Shown here piece after piece: positions 36,134 to 46,511 of a stretch of DNA of 64,000 nucleotides (position 1 is the stretch's first letter; every line of letters starts with the position of its first letter). Under the pieces are notes generated by a model that saw nothing but the letters and a program-made list of their open reading frames with translations, did not search any database and was not told the origin of the DNA. Position numbers and translations under genes: made by a program. Where the stretch lies: assembly GCF_030690345.1 (NCBI RefSeq), contig NZ_JAUYGV010000006.1, positions 992,001-1,056,000 of the forward strand. The letters are read 5' to 3'. The stretch is from Rheinheimera sp. (GTDB taxonomy: Bacteria > Pseudomonadota > Gammaproteobacteria > Enterobacterales > Alteromonadaceae).

Positions 36134-36688
36134 TTACCCCCGTAAAGCCTGGTGCCAGCTGTTGTCCTGTAACAGCTGGGTTATCACTTGCTCGGTCAGT
36201 ACACGTAGTTCGCGTTCAACAGCGGCAATATCCATCTTAAACGGCGCTGTAAAGCTGCTGTCACCGGAATAGGTTTTGCTGAAACTACCTTGCGGATGCT
36301 GTACCTGAATGGTTAACGCAACCTGGTTTGTTACCGTATGCTCCAGTGTGCGTTGGTTGACCAGGGCTTGTAACTGAGCAATTTTAACCGTTACCTGCAC
36401 GTCGCTACCGGCGTCCAGATTAGCGCCTTGCTCTTGCAGAGCTTGCGCCAGGTTCTGTTGCAGCTGGCCGGTGAGGTCATTGCTGGTAGCAATTTGCTCA
36501 ACCTTGTCACCATCTTGAATACGCAGGGTGTAGGCTAAACCGCGCTCATCACTGACAGTAAAGGCAAAGCGGCTTTGTTGCAATTGGTTGGACTGCGGCG
36601 CAAATACTTGCGGCGCCAAAATAAAGCCTGGCCTCGTGCTGCTGCAACCGGCCAACAACACCAGTGCCAGCATAGCTAAATAGCGCAT
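36134..36688 (-). CDS. yajG: YajG-family lipoprotein
   Basis: A 184-residue lipoprotein with lipobox LLAGC (Cys15). The body has the alternating beta pattern of the YajG family, including TSNDLTGQLQQNLAQALQEQGANL and a C-terminal helix pair. Function unknown; E. coli yajG also neighbours ampG and bolA. It begins two bases after the rlmG stop on the same strand, so probably lies in the rlmG-yajG-ppi transcription unit. Confidence 0.85.
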   Translation of the reverse strand: MRYLAMLALVLLAGCSSTRPGFILAPQVFAPQSNQLQQSRFAFTVSDERGLAYTLRIQDGDKVEQIATSNDLTGQLQQNLAQALQEQGANLDAGSDVQVTVKIAQLQALVNQRTLEHTVTNQVALTIQVQHPQGSFSKTYSGDSSFTAPFKMDIAAVERELRVLTEQVITQLLQDNSWHQALRG

Positions 36689-36690
36689 GA

Positions 36691-37854
36691 TTAACTCCTT
36701 TTGATAGCTTCTAAAATAACAAACTTAGGATCTGCTGCCAGTTGGCGGCAATTGCCGAACAAGCGTTGTAAGCTGTCGGCATAGCCAAGATGGCGGTTAG
36801 CGACAATACGCAGATGGCCGCCTTGTTTTAATACTCGCTTGGCGTCACTAAACATCTGGCTGGCAATATGTCCGGTTACTGCGTGCTGTTGATGAAACGG
36901 TGGGTTACACAATACATAATCAGCACTTTTATCAGCTTGCTGGCTCAGGCAATCATCAACAATAAAGCAGCACTGTGCCAGTTTATCCGGTAAATTTTCG
37001 CTGATGGTTTGTCTGGCCGATTCAACTGCCATGTAAGATTCATCGCAAAACAGCATAGTTATGGCGGTGTCTTTGCTTAGCAGGGGTAAACCCAGTACGC
37101 CATTGCCACAGCCCAGATCAATCACGGTTTGCTCTGCGCTCAGCGTTGGCAAATGCTGTAGAAAGAAACGTGCACCCTGGTCCAGTTTTTCCCGCGAAAA
37201 CACATTAGCATGGTTTACTACATTATAACTGCTCTGCTCCAGTGACCAGCGCAGCGGGAAACTGTTCTGCGTCTGTTGCTGCAGCGCGGCGTTATAGGTG
37301 CAACTTATCAGCCGGCACTTTTTTACTGCTAATGACGCGCTGGCCGGACCTAATGTTTGCTCAAACAACGCCAGCACATTGCGGTTAATATCTTTAGCTT
37401 TGGCACTGGCCAAAATAATACTGTCTGGTGTCACTACGCCGGCCAGTTGCTGCAAAATATACTGCAGATAGCTGTGATTATTCGGCAGTTTCAGCAGTAC
37501 AATGTCCGGTGCCAGCGGATAAGGTGCCAGGCTGGACTGCTGTTGCAGTGTGGTTAAATCCAGCCCATTTTGCCGGCGGTTATATACTGTGCCTTGTTGT
37601 GCCAGCAGTGAGTCGTTAATCTGCACTTGGGCATATTGCGCTAAAGCGCAGGACAAAGCACCAAAGCTGTCATTGATTATCAGTAGCTTAGGTTCACGTT
37701 TATGCTGCTGGCTAAACTGTGTGGCCGCTTCCTGCGTATGCTGAAGCAACAATTCGTCAGCGGCATCCCAGGCTTGCAAACTGCTGTTAGGTTGATTAAG
37801 CGGCCAGCGGTATAATTGCAAACTGCCATGAGCGTAAGTAAAAGTGGTATTCAT
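36691..37854 (-). CDS. rlmG: 23S rRNA (guanine-N2) methyltransferase RlmG
   Basis: A 387-residue two-domain methyltransferase of the RlmG/RsmC family. The N-terminal half is a degenerate methyltransferase fold; the C-terminal half has the SAM motif VIDLGCGNGVLGLPLL (about 232-247) and the catalytic NPPFHQQHAV. RlmG modifies G1835 of 23S rRNA in E. coli. ATG 37854 is chosen because it is 23 bp from the divergent alkB-like start; the longer frame would begin inside that gene. RsmC is a possible alternative, but length and N-terminus favour RlmG. Confidence 0.88.
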   Translation of the reverse strand: MNTTFTYAHGSLQLYRWPLNQPNSSLQAWDAADELLLQHTQEAATQFSQQHKREPKLLIINDSFGALSCALAQYAQVQINDSLLAQQGTVYNRRQNGLDLTTLQQQSSLAPYPLAPDIVLLKLPNNHSYLQYILQQLAGVVTPDSIILASAKAKDINRNVLALFEQTLGPASASLAVKKCRLISCTYNAALQQQTQNSFPLRWSLEQSSYNVVNHANVFSREKLDQGARFFLQHLPTLSAEQTVIDLGCGNGVLGLPLLSKDTAITMLFCDESYMAVESARQTISENLPDKLAQCCFIVDDCLSQQADKSADYVLCNPPFHQQHAVTGHIASQMFSDAKRVLKQGGHLRIVANRHLGYADSLQRLFGNCRQLAADPKFVILEAIKRS

Positions 37855-37877
37855 AGTGGCACGGATAGTGAAATAAG

Positions 37878-38525
37878 ATGAGCATTTTGACACGACAGTG
37901 GCATAGCGACAACCGGCAAAGCGACACTCGTCAAAGCAACGCGCAGCAGTTCAACCTGCCGGATGCAACGGTAATGTTGTGGCCGGACTGGCTTGACCGG
38001 CAACAAGGCGGTGATTTACAGCAGCAATTACAGCAACAACTGAATTGGTCACAAGACAGTATTATGATGTTTGGCAAAGCGGTTACTATTCCGCGGCTTC
38101 AGGTATGGATGGGCGATGCGCATTGCAGCTACCGCTATTCCGGTACTACTTTTATGCCGCAGCCCTGGCAGCCGCAGGTGCAACTGTTAGCACAACAGCT
38201 CAGCGCCTTTTTGCAGTTACCGTTTAACTGCGTGTTGCTCAACTGGTACCAAAACGGCGTTCAACATATGGGCTGGCATGCTGACAACGAGCCCGAGCTG
38301 GGGCCGGATCCTTATATTGCGTCGCTGAGTTTGGGCGCAACCCGGCGTTTTGAGCTGAAACACCGCCGTCAGGCCTGGCAGCTGGCACTGGATTTAACCC
38401 CCGGCAGCCTGCTGTTGATGGCGGATGGTTGCCAACAACACTGGCTGCACCGGCTACCGAAACAAAGCCGGGTAACGGACAGCCGGGTAAATTTGACGTT
38501 TCGTTATATCAACAGCGCGGGTTAG
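37878..38525 (+). CDS. AlkB-like 2-oxoglutarate/Fe(II) dioxygenase
   Basis: A 215-residue protein with all catalytic residues of AlkB-type dioxygenases: iron ligands H134 and D136 (HADNE) and H191 (WLHRLPK), and the 2-oxoglutarate-binding R203 and R209 in SRVNLTFR. The FELKHRRQ and LLMADGCQQHW strands are typical of the ALKBH2/3-like subgroup. It probably repairs alkylated bases in nucleic acid by oxidative demethylation. It is divergent from rlmG, with 23 bp between the start codons. No Ada box is recognisable, so it may not belong to an adaptive response. Confidence 0.85.
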   Translation: MSILTRQWHSDNRQSDTRQSNAQQFNLPDATVMLWPDWLDRQQGGDLQQQLQQQLNWSQDSIMMFGKAVTIPRLQVWMGDAHCSYRYSGTTFMPQPWQPQVQLLAQQLSAFLQLPFNCVLLNWYQNGVQHMGWHADNEPELGPDPYIASLSLGATRRFELKHRRQAWQLALDLTPGSLLLMADGCQQHWLHRLPKQSRVTDSRVNLTFRYINSAG

Positions 38526-38576
38526 ACAAAATTATTTTTTGTAAGCCGCCCAGCCCGTTAGCCGGTGTTATTTTTC

Positions 38577-38606
38577 TTGACACGAAAAGCCGCTGGCAAC
38601 TTCATT
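38577..38606 (+). promoter_or_regulatory. Possible bolA promoter
   Basis: TTGACA at 38577-38582 is a perfect -35. The best -10 at 18 bp is TTCATT, which is weak, so either a regulated promoter or chance. Confidence 0.3.
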
Positions 38607-38651
38607 GGCGACAACTAGAGTTAATTGAAGGAATAAATAAGGATAAAGGCT

Positions 38652-38993
38652 ATGTTGATTCATACCGCTATTGAACAGAAGTTACTTAGTGCATTTGATC
38701 CTGTGTTCCTTGATGTGGTAAACGAAAGCCATCTGCACAATGTGCCACAAGGCTCAGAGTCGCATTTTAAGGTGGTCATTGTTACACCGCAATTTGATGG
38801 CATGCGCTTATTACAGCGTCATCGCGCCGTTAATGCTGTAGTCGCAGAGGAACTGGCAGAAAAAATTCACGCCCTGGCGTTACATACTTACACGCCGTCA
38901 GAGTGGTATGAATACTATGCCGAAAAGCCACCGACGTCACCACGCTGCTATGGAGGCAGTAAAACCGACAAAACTGAAAAGGCGTCCGTGTGA
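38652..38993 (+). CDS. bolA: BolA family protein
   Basis: A 113-residue BolA with the conserved ESHLHNVPQGSESHFKVVIV block and the LLQRHRAVNAVV helix. BolA works with monothiol glutaredoxin in Fe-S handling and affects cell shape and transcription in E. coli. The C-terminus (WYEYYAEKPPTSPRCYGG) keeps the late part of the family. AAGG and AAAGG precede the ATG. It is followed at once by a terminator that overlaps the stop codon. Confidence 0.94.
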   Translation: MLIHTAIEQKLLSAFDPVFLDVVNESHLHNVPQGSESHFKVVIVTPQFDGMRLLQRHRAVNAVVAEELAEKIHALALHTYTPSEWYEYYAEKPPTSPRCYGGSKTDKTEKASV

Positions 38994-39003
38994 CGCTTTT
39001 TTT
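38982..39003 (+). terminator. bolA terminator
   Basis: Stem GCGTC/GACGC with a 5-nt loop, then a run of seven T; A-T pairs extend the stem on the far side of one bulged base. It spans the bolA stop. Confidence 0.75.
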
Positions 39004-39107
39004 CTGTGTACTGCGGTTAAATAAACAAAAACGGCTGATCAGACCTGTTTTCTGCGGTAAAGTTTTACACTAGCGTCAATTTTGTCGAGACAACAGCAGG
39101 AGCTGTC

Positions 39108-40301
39108 ATGGTTATTCAACCGAAAATTCGTGGTTTTATCTGTACTAACGCTCATCCTGTCGGCTGTGCCGAACATGTAAAAGAACAAATTGACTATGTC
39201 AAAAACGCCGGCCCGGTGGCTGATGGTCCGAAGAATGTATTGGTGATTGGTGCCTCTACCGGTTACGGCCTGGCGTCACGTATTACCGCCGCTTTTGGCT
39301 CCGGTGCTAAAACCTTAGGTATTTTCTTTGAAAAAGAACCGACAGAGAGTAAAACCGCGTCGGCCGGCTGGTATAACACTGCGGCGTTTGAACAAGCTGC
39401 CAATGCCGCCGGTTTATGGAACAAACATATTAACGGTGATGCCTTTACTGATGAGTTAAAAACACAAGCCATTGATATTATCCGCAGCGAAATGGGTAAA
39501 ATTGATTTAGTGGTATACAGCTTGGCAGCGCCGCGGCGTAAAGACCCGGTGAGTGGTGAAATATTCAGTTCAGTACTGAAACCTATCGGCCAGTCTTACA
39601 CCGCCAGAACGCTGAACACCAGCAAGCGGGAAATTGAAGAAGTGTCGGTAGAGCCGGCCAACGATGATGAAATTCATCAAACCGTAAAAGTAATGGGCGG
39701 TGAAGATTGGGAGCGCTGGTTAAGCCAGTTAAATGCTGCCGGCGTGTTAGCCGATAACTGCCAAACCGTGGCATACACTTATATCGGTAAAGAGTTAACC
39801 TGGCCTATCTACGGCAAAGCCACTATCGGTAAAGCCAAAGAAGACCTGGACCGTGCTGCCGCGGCCATTACTGCGCAACTGGCTGATAAAAAAGGCAAAG
39901 CTTATGTGGCGTCATTAAAAGCGTTGGTGACTCAGGCCAGTTCCGCTATTCCTATTATGCCGTTGTATATCTCTTTGTTATATCGCGTGATGAAAGAAGA
40001 AGGCACGCATGAGGGCTGTATTGAACAAATTAACGGTTTGTTCCGTCAGGGCTTATACAGCAACACGCCCATTCTGGATGACGCCGGCCGTTTACGCATG
40101 GACGGTAAAGAGCTGAGTGCGCATATTCAACAAGCGGTAAAAGAGCTGTGGGGTCAGGTCACCACTGACACTATTGATACCCTGACCGACTACAAAGGCT
40201 ACCATAATGAGTTTTTACGCTTGTTTGGTTTTGGCTATGCACATGTAGACTATGATGCTGATGTTTCACCTTTGGTGCCTTTGGCTAATATTGCACCGTA
40301 A
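39108..40301 (+). CDS. fabV: Enoyl-ACP reductase FabV
   Basis: A 397-residue NADH-dependent trans-2-enoyl-ACP reductase of the FabV type, the last step of the fatty acid elongation cycle. NADH binding is in VIGASTGYGLASRI, and the active-site Tyr-x8-Lys is in YTYIGKELTWPIYGK region, with GKATIGKAKEDL following. The long N-terminal cap is IRGFICTNAHPVGCA. FabV enzymes are insensitive to triclosan in Pseudomonas and Vibrio. GGAG stands 5-6 nt before the ATG. It has its own terminator. Confidence 0.97.
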   Translation: MVIQPKIRGFICTNAHPVGCAEHVKEQIDYVKNAGPVADGPKNVLVIGASTGYGLASRITAAFGSGAKTLGIFFEKEPTESKTASAGWYNTAAFEQAANAAGLWNKHINGDAFTDELKTQAIDIIRSEMGKIDLVVYSLAAPRRKDPVSGEIFSSVLKPIGQSYTARTLNTSKREIEEVSVEPANDDEIHQTVKVMGGEDWERWLSQLNAAGVLADNCQTVAYTYIGKELTWPIYGKATIGKAKEDLDRAAAAITAQLADKKGKAYVASLKALVTQASSAIPIMPLYISLLYRVMKEEGTHEGCIEQINGLFRQGLYSNTPILDDAGRLRMDGKELSAHIQQAVKELWGQVTTDTIDTLTDYKGYHNEFLRLFGFGYAHVDYDADVSPLVPLANIAP

Positions 40302-40307
40302 AATTGC

Positions 40308-40329
40308 AAAGCCGCCATCTGGCGGCTTT
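40308..40329 (+). terminator. fabV terminator
   Basis: A 9-bp stem (AAAGCCGCC with GGCGGCTTT), loop ATCT, followed by T-rich sequence. It starts six nt after the stop. Confidence 0.9.
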
Positions 40330-40626
40330 TGTTTAGGCGGTATTCGCAAATTAGCTAAAGTTGACTAAAATTTGCAGCAATATGCCAATTGCGTCGCTTA
40401 GTTAGCCGGTAAGCTAAAGTGCAGTATTCATCGGCTGGTTTGCCGGAAAATTTGTGCAATAGCATAGATAGGCGGCTGTATTAATGCTAGAATCCGCGAC
40501 TTTAATACGTGTATCCGGTGTAAAAATAAACAGGCATTGTTCTGATAATAACCACCTGATGCGCTGCGCGCTGCGTAGCTGAAAAACCAGGCCCTGTTTC
40601 TTCCCAAAATAGTAGTGCAAGTACGT
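40330..40626 (+). promoter_or_regulatory. nqr operon upstream region
   Basis: About 300 bp without a gene. An extended -10 promoter is plausible at 40485-40493 (TGC then TAGAAT), which would give a leader of about 125 nt. No good -35 accompanies it. The nqrA Shine-Dalgarno is weak, so leader structure may matter. Confidence 0.4.
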
Positions 40627-41964
40627 ATGATAAAACTCAAAAAAGGCTTGGACATTCCCCTCGCGGGCAGTCCTAAACAAGAGATCAGTGCGGGCAATAC
40701 CATTAACACTGTCGCTGTATTAGGCGAAGAGTTTATTGGTATGCGTCCGACTATGTCAGTTGAAGTTGGCGATACGGTAAAAAAAGGTCAGGTGCTTTTC
40801 GAAGATAAGAAAACACCCGGCGTTAAATTTACTGCACCACTGGCCGGAACTGTAAAAGAAATCAACCGTGGCGCCAAACGGGTATTGCAATCTGTAGTGA
40901 TTGAAGCTGCAGGCAGCGATGCGGTGCAATTTAACAAATATGCTGCTGATCAGCTGGCCGGTTTAAGCCGTGAACAAGTGACGCAGAATTTGGTTGATTC
41001 CGGCTTATGGGTTGCGCTGCGCACCCGTCCTTTCAGCCAGACGCCGGCTATTGACAGTACACCACGCGCTATTTTCGTCAATGCCATGGATACTAACCCA
41101 TTGGCAGTCGACCCTGCGGTCGTGATTGCCGCTGACAGCGACGCCTTTACTCAGGGTTTAACGGTATTAGCGACGTTAACCGACGGTAAACTGTACCTGA
41201 GCAAAAAAGCCGGTGCAGCTGTGCCTGCTATCAGCAAAGCGGAAGTGGCGGAATTTGACGGCCCGCATCCGGCTGGCCTGGTAGGAACTCATATTCACCT
41301 GCTGGACCCTGTCAGCGCGAAGAAGGTGGTATGGCATATCGGTTATCAGGACGTTATTGCCATTGGTAAGCTATTTACTACCGGTGAATTACACAGTGAG
41401 CGTGTAATTGCGCTGGCCGGCCCGGCAGTGAAGAACCCACGTTTAGTCAAAACGGTATTGGGTGCTTCTACCAGCGAGCTGACAGCCGGTGAACTGAGCG
41501 ACGGTAAAAACCGTACTATTTCAGGTTCAGTGTTGTCCGGTTCTACTGCGCATGGCGTGCATGGTTATATTGGCCGTTTTCACACTCAGGTGTCTGTATT
41601 GGCTGAAGGCTACGACAAAGAGTTCCTCGGCTGGATTGCTCCGGGAAGCACTAAGTTCTCGGTAACCCGTGCGTACTTATCGCATCTGAGCCCGAAACGT
41701 CTGTTCAATATGACCACCACCACCAACGGCTCTGCCCGTGCCATGGTTCCTATCGGCAACTACGAGCGCGTAATGCCGCTGGATATTCTGCCTACGCTGT
41801 TGTTGCGTGACATTGTGTCCGGTGACACTGACGGTGCTATGTCTTTGGGGTGTTTGGAGTTAGATGAAGAAGATTTGGCGCTGTGTACCTTTGTCTGTCC
41901 GGGCAAGTACGACTATGGCACCATTTTGCGTAACTGCCTGACTACCATTCAGAAGGAAGGCTAA
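40627..41964 (+). CDS. nqrA: Na+-translocating NADH:quinone reductase subunit A
   Basis: A 445-residue peripheral cytoplasmic subunit of the sodium-pumping NADH dehydrogenase. The start [16 protein letters not shown] aligns with Vibrio NqrA, so ATG 40627 is used rather than the GTG at 40615. The block [39 protein letters not shown] is near-identical to the Vibrio protein. NqrA contributes to ubiquinone binding. First of six consecutive nqr genes. Confidence 0.97.
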   Translation: MIKLKKGLDIPLAGSPKQEISAGNTINTVAVLGEEFIGMRPTMSVEVGDTVKKGQVLFEDKKTPGVKFTAPLAGTVKEINRGAKRVLQSVVIEAAGSDAVQFNKYAADQLAGLSREQVTQNLVDSGLWVALRTRPFSQTPAIDSTPRAIFVNAMDTNPLAVDPAVVIAADSDAFTQGLTVLATLTDGKLYLSKKAGAAVPAISKAEVAEFDGPHPAGLVGTHIHLLDPVSAKKVVWHIGYQDVIAIGKLFTTGELHSERVIALAGPAVKNPRLVKTVLGASTSELTAGELSDGKNRTISGSVLSGSTAHGVHGYIGRFHTQVSVLAEGYDKEFLGWIAPGSTKFSVTRAYLSHLSPKRLFNMTTTTNGSARAMVPIGNYERVMPLDILPTLLLRDIVSGDTDGAMSLGCLELDEEDLALCTFVCPGKYDYGTILRNCLTTIQKEG

Positions 41965-41966
41965 TC

Positions 41967-43178
41967 ATGAGTTTGAAGCATTTTTTAGAGCGCATTGAGC
42001 CGTCGTTTGAAAAAGGCGGTAAGTATGAGAAGTGGTATGCGCTGTATGAAGCCGTTGCCACTGTGCTGTACACCCCTGGTCTTGTAACTAAAAACGGTAC
42101 TCACGTGCGTGACAGTATCGATTTAAAGCGGATCATGATTTTTGTTTGGTTGGCATTATTCCCGGCTTTGTTCTTCGGTATGTACAATATTGGCCATCAG
42201 GCGGTTGTTGCGCTGCAGGCCGGTTTTGGCACGCCTGATACCTGGCAGGTCGCTATTTATCACCTGCTTGGTGGCGAGCTGACTGCTGAGTCCGGTTGGG
42301 GCAGTAAAATGTGGTATGGCGCCGTCTGGTTCCTGCCTATTTATGCCGTTACCTTTATTGTTGGTGGCTTCTGGGAAGTGTTATTTGCTTCAGTGCGTAA
42401 GCATGAAGTTAATGAAGGCTTCTTTGTCAGCTCAATTTTGTTTGCATTAATTCTGCCAGCCACTATTCCGCTGTGGCAGGTTGCCTTAGGTATTACCTTC
42501 GGCGTGGTAATTGCTAAAGAAGTATTTGGCGGTACCGGTCGTAATTTCTTAAACCCGGCACTGGCTGGTCGTGCTTTCCTGTTCTTTGCTTATCCGGCGC
42601 AAATTTCCGGTGATGCGGTATGGACAGTTGCAGATGGTTATTCCGGCGCAACCTGGTTAAGCAAAGCGGCCGCCGGCGAACTGGACTACAGCTGGGCAGC
42701 AAGTTCACAGCAATGGTTGGATGCATTCTATGGTTTTATTCCGGGCTCTGTTGGTGAAACCTCTGTATTAGCGCTGTTAATTGGCGGTTTAGCCCTGATT
42801 TACTTCCGTATTGCCTCCTGGCGCATTGTGTCCGGTGTGATGGTAGGTATGGTGCTGTCTGCTTATCTGTTTAACACTATTGGTTCAGAGTCTAACGCCA
42901 TGTTTGCCATGCCGTGGCACTGGCACCTGGTGCTGGGTGGTTTTGCTATCGGTATGTTCTTTATGGCAACTGACCCGGTGTCTGCCTCCTTTACCGATAA
43001 GGGTAAATGGGCATACGGTATTCTGATTGGCTTTATGGTGGTAATGATCCGTGTCGTTAACCCGGCATACCCTGAAGGTATGATGTTAGCCATACTGTTT
43101 GCGAACCTGTTCGCACCATTATTCGATTTCTTCGTGGCTCAGGCCAATATCAAGCGGAGGCTGGCACGTAATGTCTAG
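41967..43178 (+). CDS. nqrB: Na+-NQR subunit B
   Basis: A 403-residue membrane subunit with about ten helices. The covalent FMN threonine is in [11 protein letters not shown], and the N-terminal region precedes a glycine involved in quinone inhibitor resistance in Vibrio. Together with NqrD and NqrE it forms the Na+ channel of the complex. It starts two bases after nqrA and overlaps nqrC by eight bases. Confidence 0.98.
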   Translation: MSLKHFLERIEPSFEKGGKYEKWYALYEAVATVLYTPGLVTKNGTHVRDSIDLKRIMIFVWLALFPALFFGMYNIGHQAVVALQAGFGTPDTWQVAIYHLLGGELTAESGWGSKMWYGAVWFLPIYAVTFIVGGFWEVLFASVRKHEVNEGFFVSSILFALILPATIPLWQVALGITFGVVIAKEVFGGTGRNFLNPALAGRAFLFFAYPAQISGDAVWTVADGYSGATWLSKAAAGELDYSWAASSQQWLDAFYGFIPGSVGETSVLALLIGGLALIYFRIASWRIVSGVMVGMVLSAYLFNTIGSESNAMFAMPWHWHLVLGGFAIGMFFMATDPVSASFTDKGKWAYGILIGFMVVMIRVVNPAYPEGMMLAILFANLFAPLFDFFVAQANIKRRLARNV

Positions 43179-43956
43179 TAATAACGATAGCATCAGCAAA
43201 ACGCTGATCGTAGTCATCTCTTTATGTTTAGTCTGTGCAGTTATCGTGTCTACTGCAGCCGTACAGTTACGGCCGCAGCAGACAGCAAACAAGCTGTTGG
43301 ACTCACAGAAAAACGTGTTGGCAGTAACTGGCTTATTGTCCGGCAGCGATATTCAACAGCTGTACAGCAAGCACATAGAAGAGCGCTTTGTCGATCTGGA
43401 TACCGGCAGCTTTGTTGAAAAGCCGGCAAACTATGATTACCGCAAGTTTATGAAAGACCCACAGGAAAGCGTGCGCTTATCCGGTGAGGAAGACTTAGCC
43501 TCGATTAAAAGCCGTGCCAATATTGCCCCGATATATCTGGCCTATAACAACGGCATAGAGTCTGGTGAGCTGTCGGCGATAGTGCTGCCAATTCATGGCT
43601 ATGGTTTATGGTCAACCATGCATGCGTTTTTAGCGCTGGGTGCTGATGGCACTACTATTAAAGGTCTGAATTACTACGAGCAGGGCGAAACGGCCGGCTT
43701 AGGTGGTGAAGTGCAAAATCCGAAATGGGTAGAGCAATTCGAAGGCAAGAAGTTGCTGGACCAATCCGGCGCACCGGCTATTAAAGTGGTTAAGCCCGGC
43801 AATGCCAGTGCTGACTCTGCCTTTGAAGTAGACGGCCTGTCTGGTGCTACCTTAACCAGTAACGGCGTGCAGTACACTTTCGATTTCTGGGCTGGTGCTA
43901 AGGGTTTTGCCCCATTCCTGGCTAAAGTTCGCGACGGAGCATTAAACAATGGCTAA
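43171..43956 (+). CDS. nqrC: Na+-NQR subunit C
   Basis: A 261-residue subunit with one N-terminal membrane helix and a periplasmic domain carrying covalent FMN on the Thr of [12 protein letters not shown]. Start ATG 43171 (MSSNNDS) is the one consistent with the family; the longer frame into nqrB is excluded. The flavin must be attached by ApbE, which is encoded downstream. Eight-base overlaps on both sides. Confidence 0.96.
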   Translation: MSSNNDSISKTLIVVISLCLVCAVIVSTAAVQLRPQQTANKLLDSQKNVLAVTGLLSGSDIQQLYSKHIEERFVDLDTGSFVEKPANYDYRKFMKDPQESVRLSGEEDLASIKSRANIAPIYLAYNNGIESGELSAIVLPIHGYGLWSTMHAFLALGADGTTIKGLNYYEQGETAGLGGEVQNPKWVEQFEGKKLLDQSGAPAIKVVKPGNASADSAFEVDGLSGATLTSNGVQYTFDFWAGAKGFAPFLAKVRDGALNNG

Positions 43957-44578
43957 CGCAAAAGAAATTAAAACGGTTCTGTTTGGCCCGGTATTTGCCA
44001 ACAACCCTATCGCGTTGCAGGTACTGGGTATCTGCTCTGCGTTAGCGGTAACCACTAAGATGGATAAAGCCCTGGTTATGTGTATTGCACTAACTTTGGT
44101 TACGGCTTTTTCTAACTTTTTTATCTCGTTAATCCGCAATCACATTCCATCCAGTGTGCGTATTATCGTGCAAATGACCATTATTGCTTCTTTGGTAATA
44201 GTGGTAGACCAATTGCTGAAAGCCTTTGCCTACGATGTGGCCAAGGAGCTGTCAGTGTTTGTTGGTCTGATTATTACCAACTGTATCGTAATGGGCCGTG
44301 CTGAAGCCTTTGCAATGAAAAGTGCGCCTGGCATCAGCTTCCTTGATGGTATCGGTAATGGCTTAGGTTATAGCGCAGTGTTAATGACTGTTGCCTTTAT
44401 CCGTGAGTTGGGTGGTTCAGGCACCTTGTTTGGTGTTGAAATTATGCCACTGGTAAAAGACGGTGGCTGGTATCAGCCAATGGGCTTGCTGTTAATGCCG
44501 CCAAGTGCCTTTATCATTATTGCCGGCCTGATTTGGTTGCTGCGTACTTTCCGTACCGAGCAGGTTGAGAAGGCATAA
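43949..44578 (+). CDS. nqrD: Na+-NQR subunit D
   Basis: A 209-residue integral membrane subunit with six helices. The conserved N-terminus [28 protein letters not shown] and central cysteine in [15 protein letters not shown] are the family hallmarks; NqrD and NqrE share an inverted-repeat fold and bind the 2Fe-2S centre between them. Full length. Confidence 0.97.
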   Translation: MANAKEIKTVLFGPVFANNPIALQVLGICSALAVTTKMDKALVMCIALTLVTAFSNFFISLIRNHIPSSVRIIVQMTIIASLVIVVDQLLKAFAYDVAKELSVFVGLIITNCIVMGRAEAFAMKSAPGISFLDGIGNGLGYSAVLMTVAFIRELGGSGTLFGVEIMPLVKDGGWYQPMGLLLMPPSAFIIIAGLIWLLRTFRTEQVEKA

Positions 44579-44588
44579 GGAGCTGTAA

Positions 44589-45197
44589 ATGGAACACTAT
44601 ATAAGCTTATTTGTTCGCGCAGTGTTTATTGAAAACCTGGCGCTGACCTTCTTCCTCGGTATGTGTACTTTTATCGCTGTATCGAAAAAAATTACTACGG
44701 CATTTGGTTTGGGTGTCGCGGTTACTGTAGTACTGGCCATTTCTGTACCGGTAAATAACCTGGTTTTCCAAAATTTGTTAGCGCCTGGCGCGCTGGCTTG
44801 GGCAGGTTTCCCTGATGCAGATTTAAGCTTTCTTGGCTTTTTGACCTATATCGGTGTTATCGCTGCTTTAGTACAAATTCTGGAGATGATTTTAGATAAA
44901 TTTTTCCCGGCGCTGTACAACGCCTTAGGTATCTTTCTGCCGTTAATCACGGTGAACTGCGCTATTTTCGGTGCCGTGGCCTTTATGGTTGAGCGTGATT
45001 ACAACTTCGGCGAAAGCGTAGTGTTTGGTTTGGGCAGTGGTATTGGCTGGATGTTGGCAATTACCTTGCTGGCAGGTATTCGTGAGAAGCTGAAATACGC
45101 AGATATTCCACATGGTTTACGTGGTCTGGGTATTACCTTCTTAATGGTTGGCTTAATGGGGTTAGGCTTTATGTCTTTCTCCGGCGTTTCACTGTAA
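44589..45197 (+). CDS. nqrE: Na+-NQR subunit E
   Basis: A 202-residue integral subunit, partner of NqrD. It has [13 protein letters not shown] and the Cys-containing [15 protein letters not shown], which contributes to the intramembrane Fe-S centre. AAGGAG is 7 nt before the ATG. The spacing is ten bases from nqrD. Confidence 0.97.
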   Translation: MEHYISLFVRAVFIENLALTFFLGMCTFIAVSKKITTAFGLGVAVTVVLAISVPVNNLVFQNLLAPGALAWAGFPDADLSFLGFLTYIGVIAALVQILEMILDKFFPALYNALGIFLPLITVNCAIFGAVAFMVERDYNFGESVVFGLGSGIGWMLAITLLAGIREKLKYADIPHGLRGLGITFLMVGLMGLGFMSFSGVSL

Positions 45198-45216
45198 AGG
45201 GGTAAAGGCACAGAAG

Positions 45217-46449
45217 ATGGAAAATTTAGACATATTTCTTGGCGTTGGCATGTTTACCCTGATGGTTCTGGCATTAGTGGTAATTATTCTGGTAGCTAAG
45301 TCGAAACTGGTGGCATCGGGTGAGATCACCATCAGTATTAATGGTGATCCGGACAAGGCTATTAAAACAAAGGCCGGTGGCAAACTGCTGAGCGCTTTGG
45401 CAGATAAAGGTATTTTCTTATCGTCTGCTTGCGGTGGCGGTGGTTCTTGTGGTCAGTGCCGGGTGCACGTGAAATCAGGTGGTGGTGAGATCCTGCCAAC
45501 TGAGCTGGGCCACATTACCAAAGGTGAAGCGCGCGAAGGTTGCCGTTTGTCTTGTCAGGTTAACGTAAAATCCGATATGGAAATTGAAGTTGAAGAGGAA
45601 ATCTTCGGCATCAAAAAATGGGACTGTACTGTTATCTCTAATGATAACAAAGCGACCTTTATCAAAGAGTTAAAATTGCAGATCCCAGATGGCGAGTCTG
45701 TGCCGTTCCGTGCCGGTGGTTATATTCAGATTGAAGCCCCGGCGCACCACGTCAAATACAAGGATTTTGAAATCCCTGAACAGTTCCGTGGTGACTGGGA
45801 GCGTTTTAAATTCTTCAGTCTGGAGTCAAAAGTAGACGAGGAAACTATCCGCGCTTACTCAATGGCGAACTATCCGTCGGAAGAAGGCATTATTATGCTC
45901 AACGTGCGTATTGCTACGCCGCCGCCAAATAACCTGACACTGCCTTGCGGCAAGATGTCTTCGTTTATCTGGAGCCTGAAAGAAGGCGATAAAGTGACTA
46001 TTTCCGGGCCGTTTGGTGAGTTCTTTGCCAAAGAAACCGAAGCTGAAATGGTGTTTATCGGTGGTGGTGCCGGTATGGCACCAATGCGGTCACACATTTT
46101 TGACCAGCTGCGCCGGTTAAAATCGAAGCGTAAAATTACCTTCTGGTATGGCGCCCGCTCTAAGCGCGAAATGTTCTATGTTGAAGATTTCGACATGCTG
46201 GCAGCAGAAAACGACAACTTTGAGTGGCATGTTGCGTTGTCTGATCCGCAACCGGAAGATAACTGGACGGGCTACACTGGTTTTATTCATAACGTAATTT
46301 ATGAAAACTACCTGAAAAACCACAAAGCACCTGAAGACTGTGAGTTTTACATGTGCGGTCCGCCAATGATGAACAAAGCGGTTATCAATATGCTCAAAGA
46401 CCTGGGCGTAGAAGATGACAACATTCTGTTAGACGACTTCGGCGGCTAA
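45217..46449 (+). CDS. nqrF: Na+-NQR subunit F, NADH dehydrogenase
   Basis: A 410-residue electron-input subunit. One N-terminal membrane helix is followed by a 2Fe-2S ferredoxin domain (C72, C78, C81, C113), an FAD domain with RAYSMANYP, and an NADH domain with [14 protein letters not shown] and the C-terminal CGPPMMN. It oxidises NADH and passes electrons to the NqrD/E cluster. Full length and complete. Confidence 0.98.
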   Translation: MENLDIFLGVGMFTLMVLALVVIILVAKSKLVASGEITISINGDPDKAIKTKAGGKLLSALADKGIFLSSACGGGGSCGQCRVHVKSGGGEILPTELGHITKGEAREGCRLSCQVNVKSDMEIEVEEEIFGIKKWDCTVISNDNKATFIKELKLQIPDGESVPFRAGGYIQIEAPAHHVKYKDFEIPEQFRGDWERFKFFSLESKVDEETIRAYSMANYPSEEGIIMLNVRIATPPPNNLTLPCGKMSSFIWSLKEGDKVTISGPFGEFFAKETEAEMVFIGGGAGMAPMRSHIFDQLRRLKSKRKITFWYGARSKREMFYVEDFDMLAAENDNFEWHVALSDPQPEDNWTGYTGFIHNVIYENYLKNHKAPEDCEFYMCGPPMMNKAVINMLKDLGVEDDNILLDDFGG

Positions 46450-46467
46450 CAGTTAAAGTAAACCGGC

Positions 46468-46492
46468 AGGGGCACCGTAACAGGTTGCCCCT
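46468..46492 (+). other. Hairpin between nqrF and apbE
   Basis: A 7-bp stem (AGGGGCA with TGCCCCT) and 11-nt loop. No T run follows, so it is more likely an mRNA-processing or stability element than a terminator. Confidence 0.4.
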
Positions 46493-46511
46493 TCTGCTAT
46501 CAGGAACTCTT

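Noticed and set aside
36691..37893. Start of rlmG at 37893
   Set aside because: It would run into the alkB-like gene; ATG 37854 gives the family N-terminus.
46468..46492. Terminator between nqrF and apbE
   Set aside because: The hairpin has no following T tract and apbE functions with the nqr genes, so termination is unlikely.
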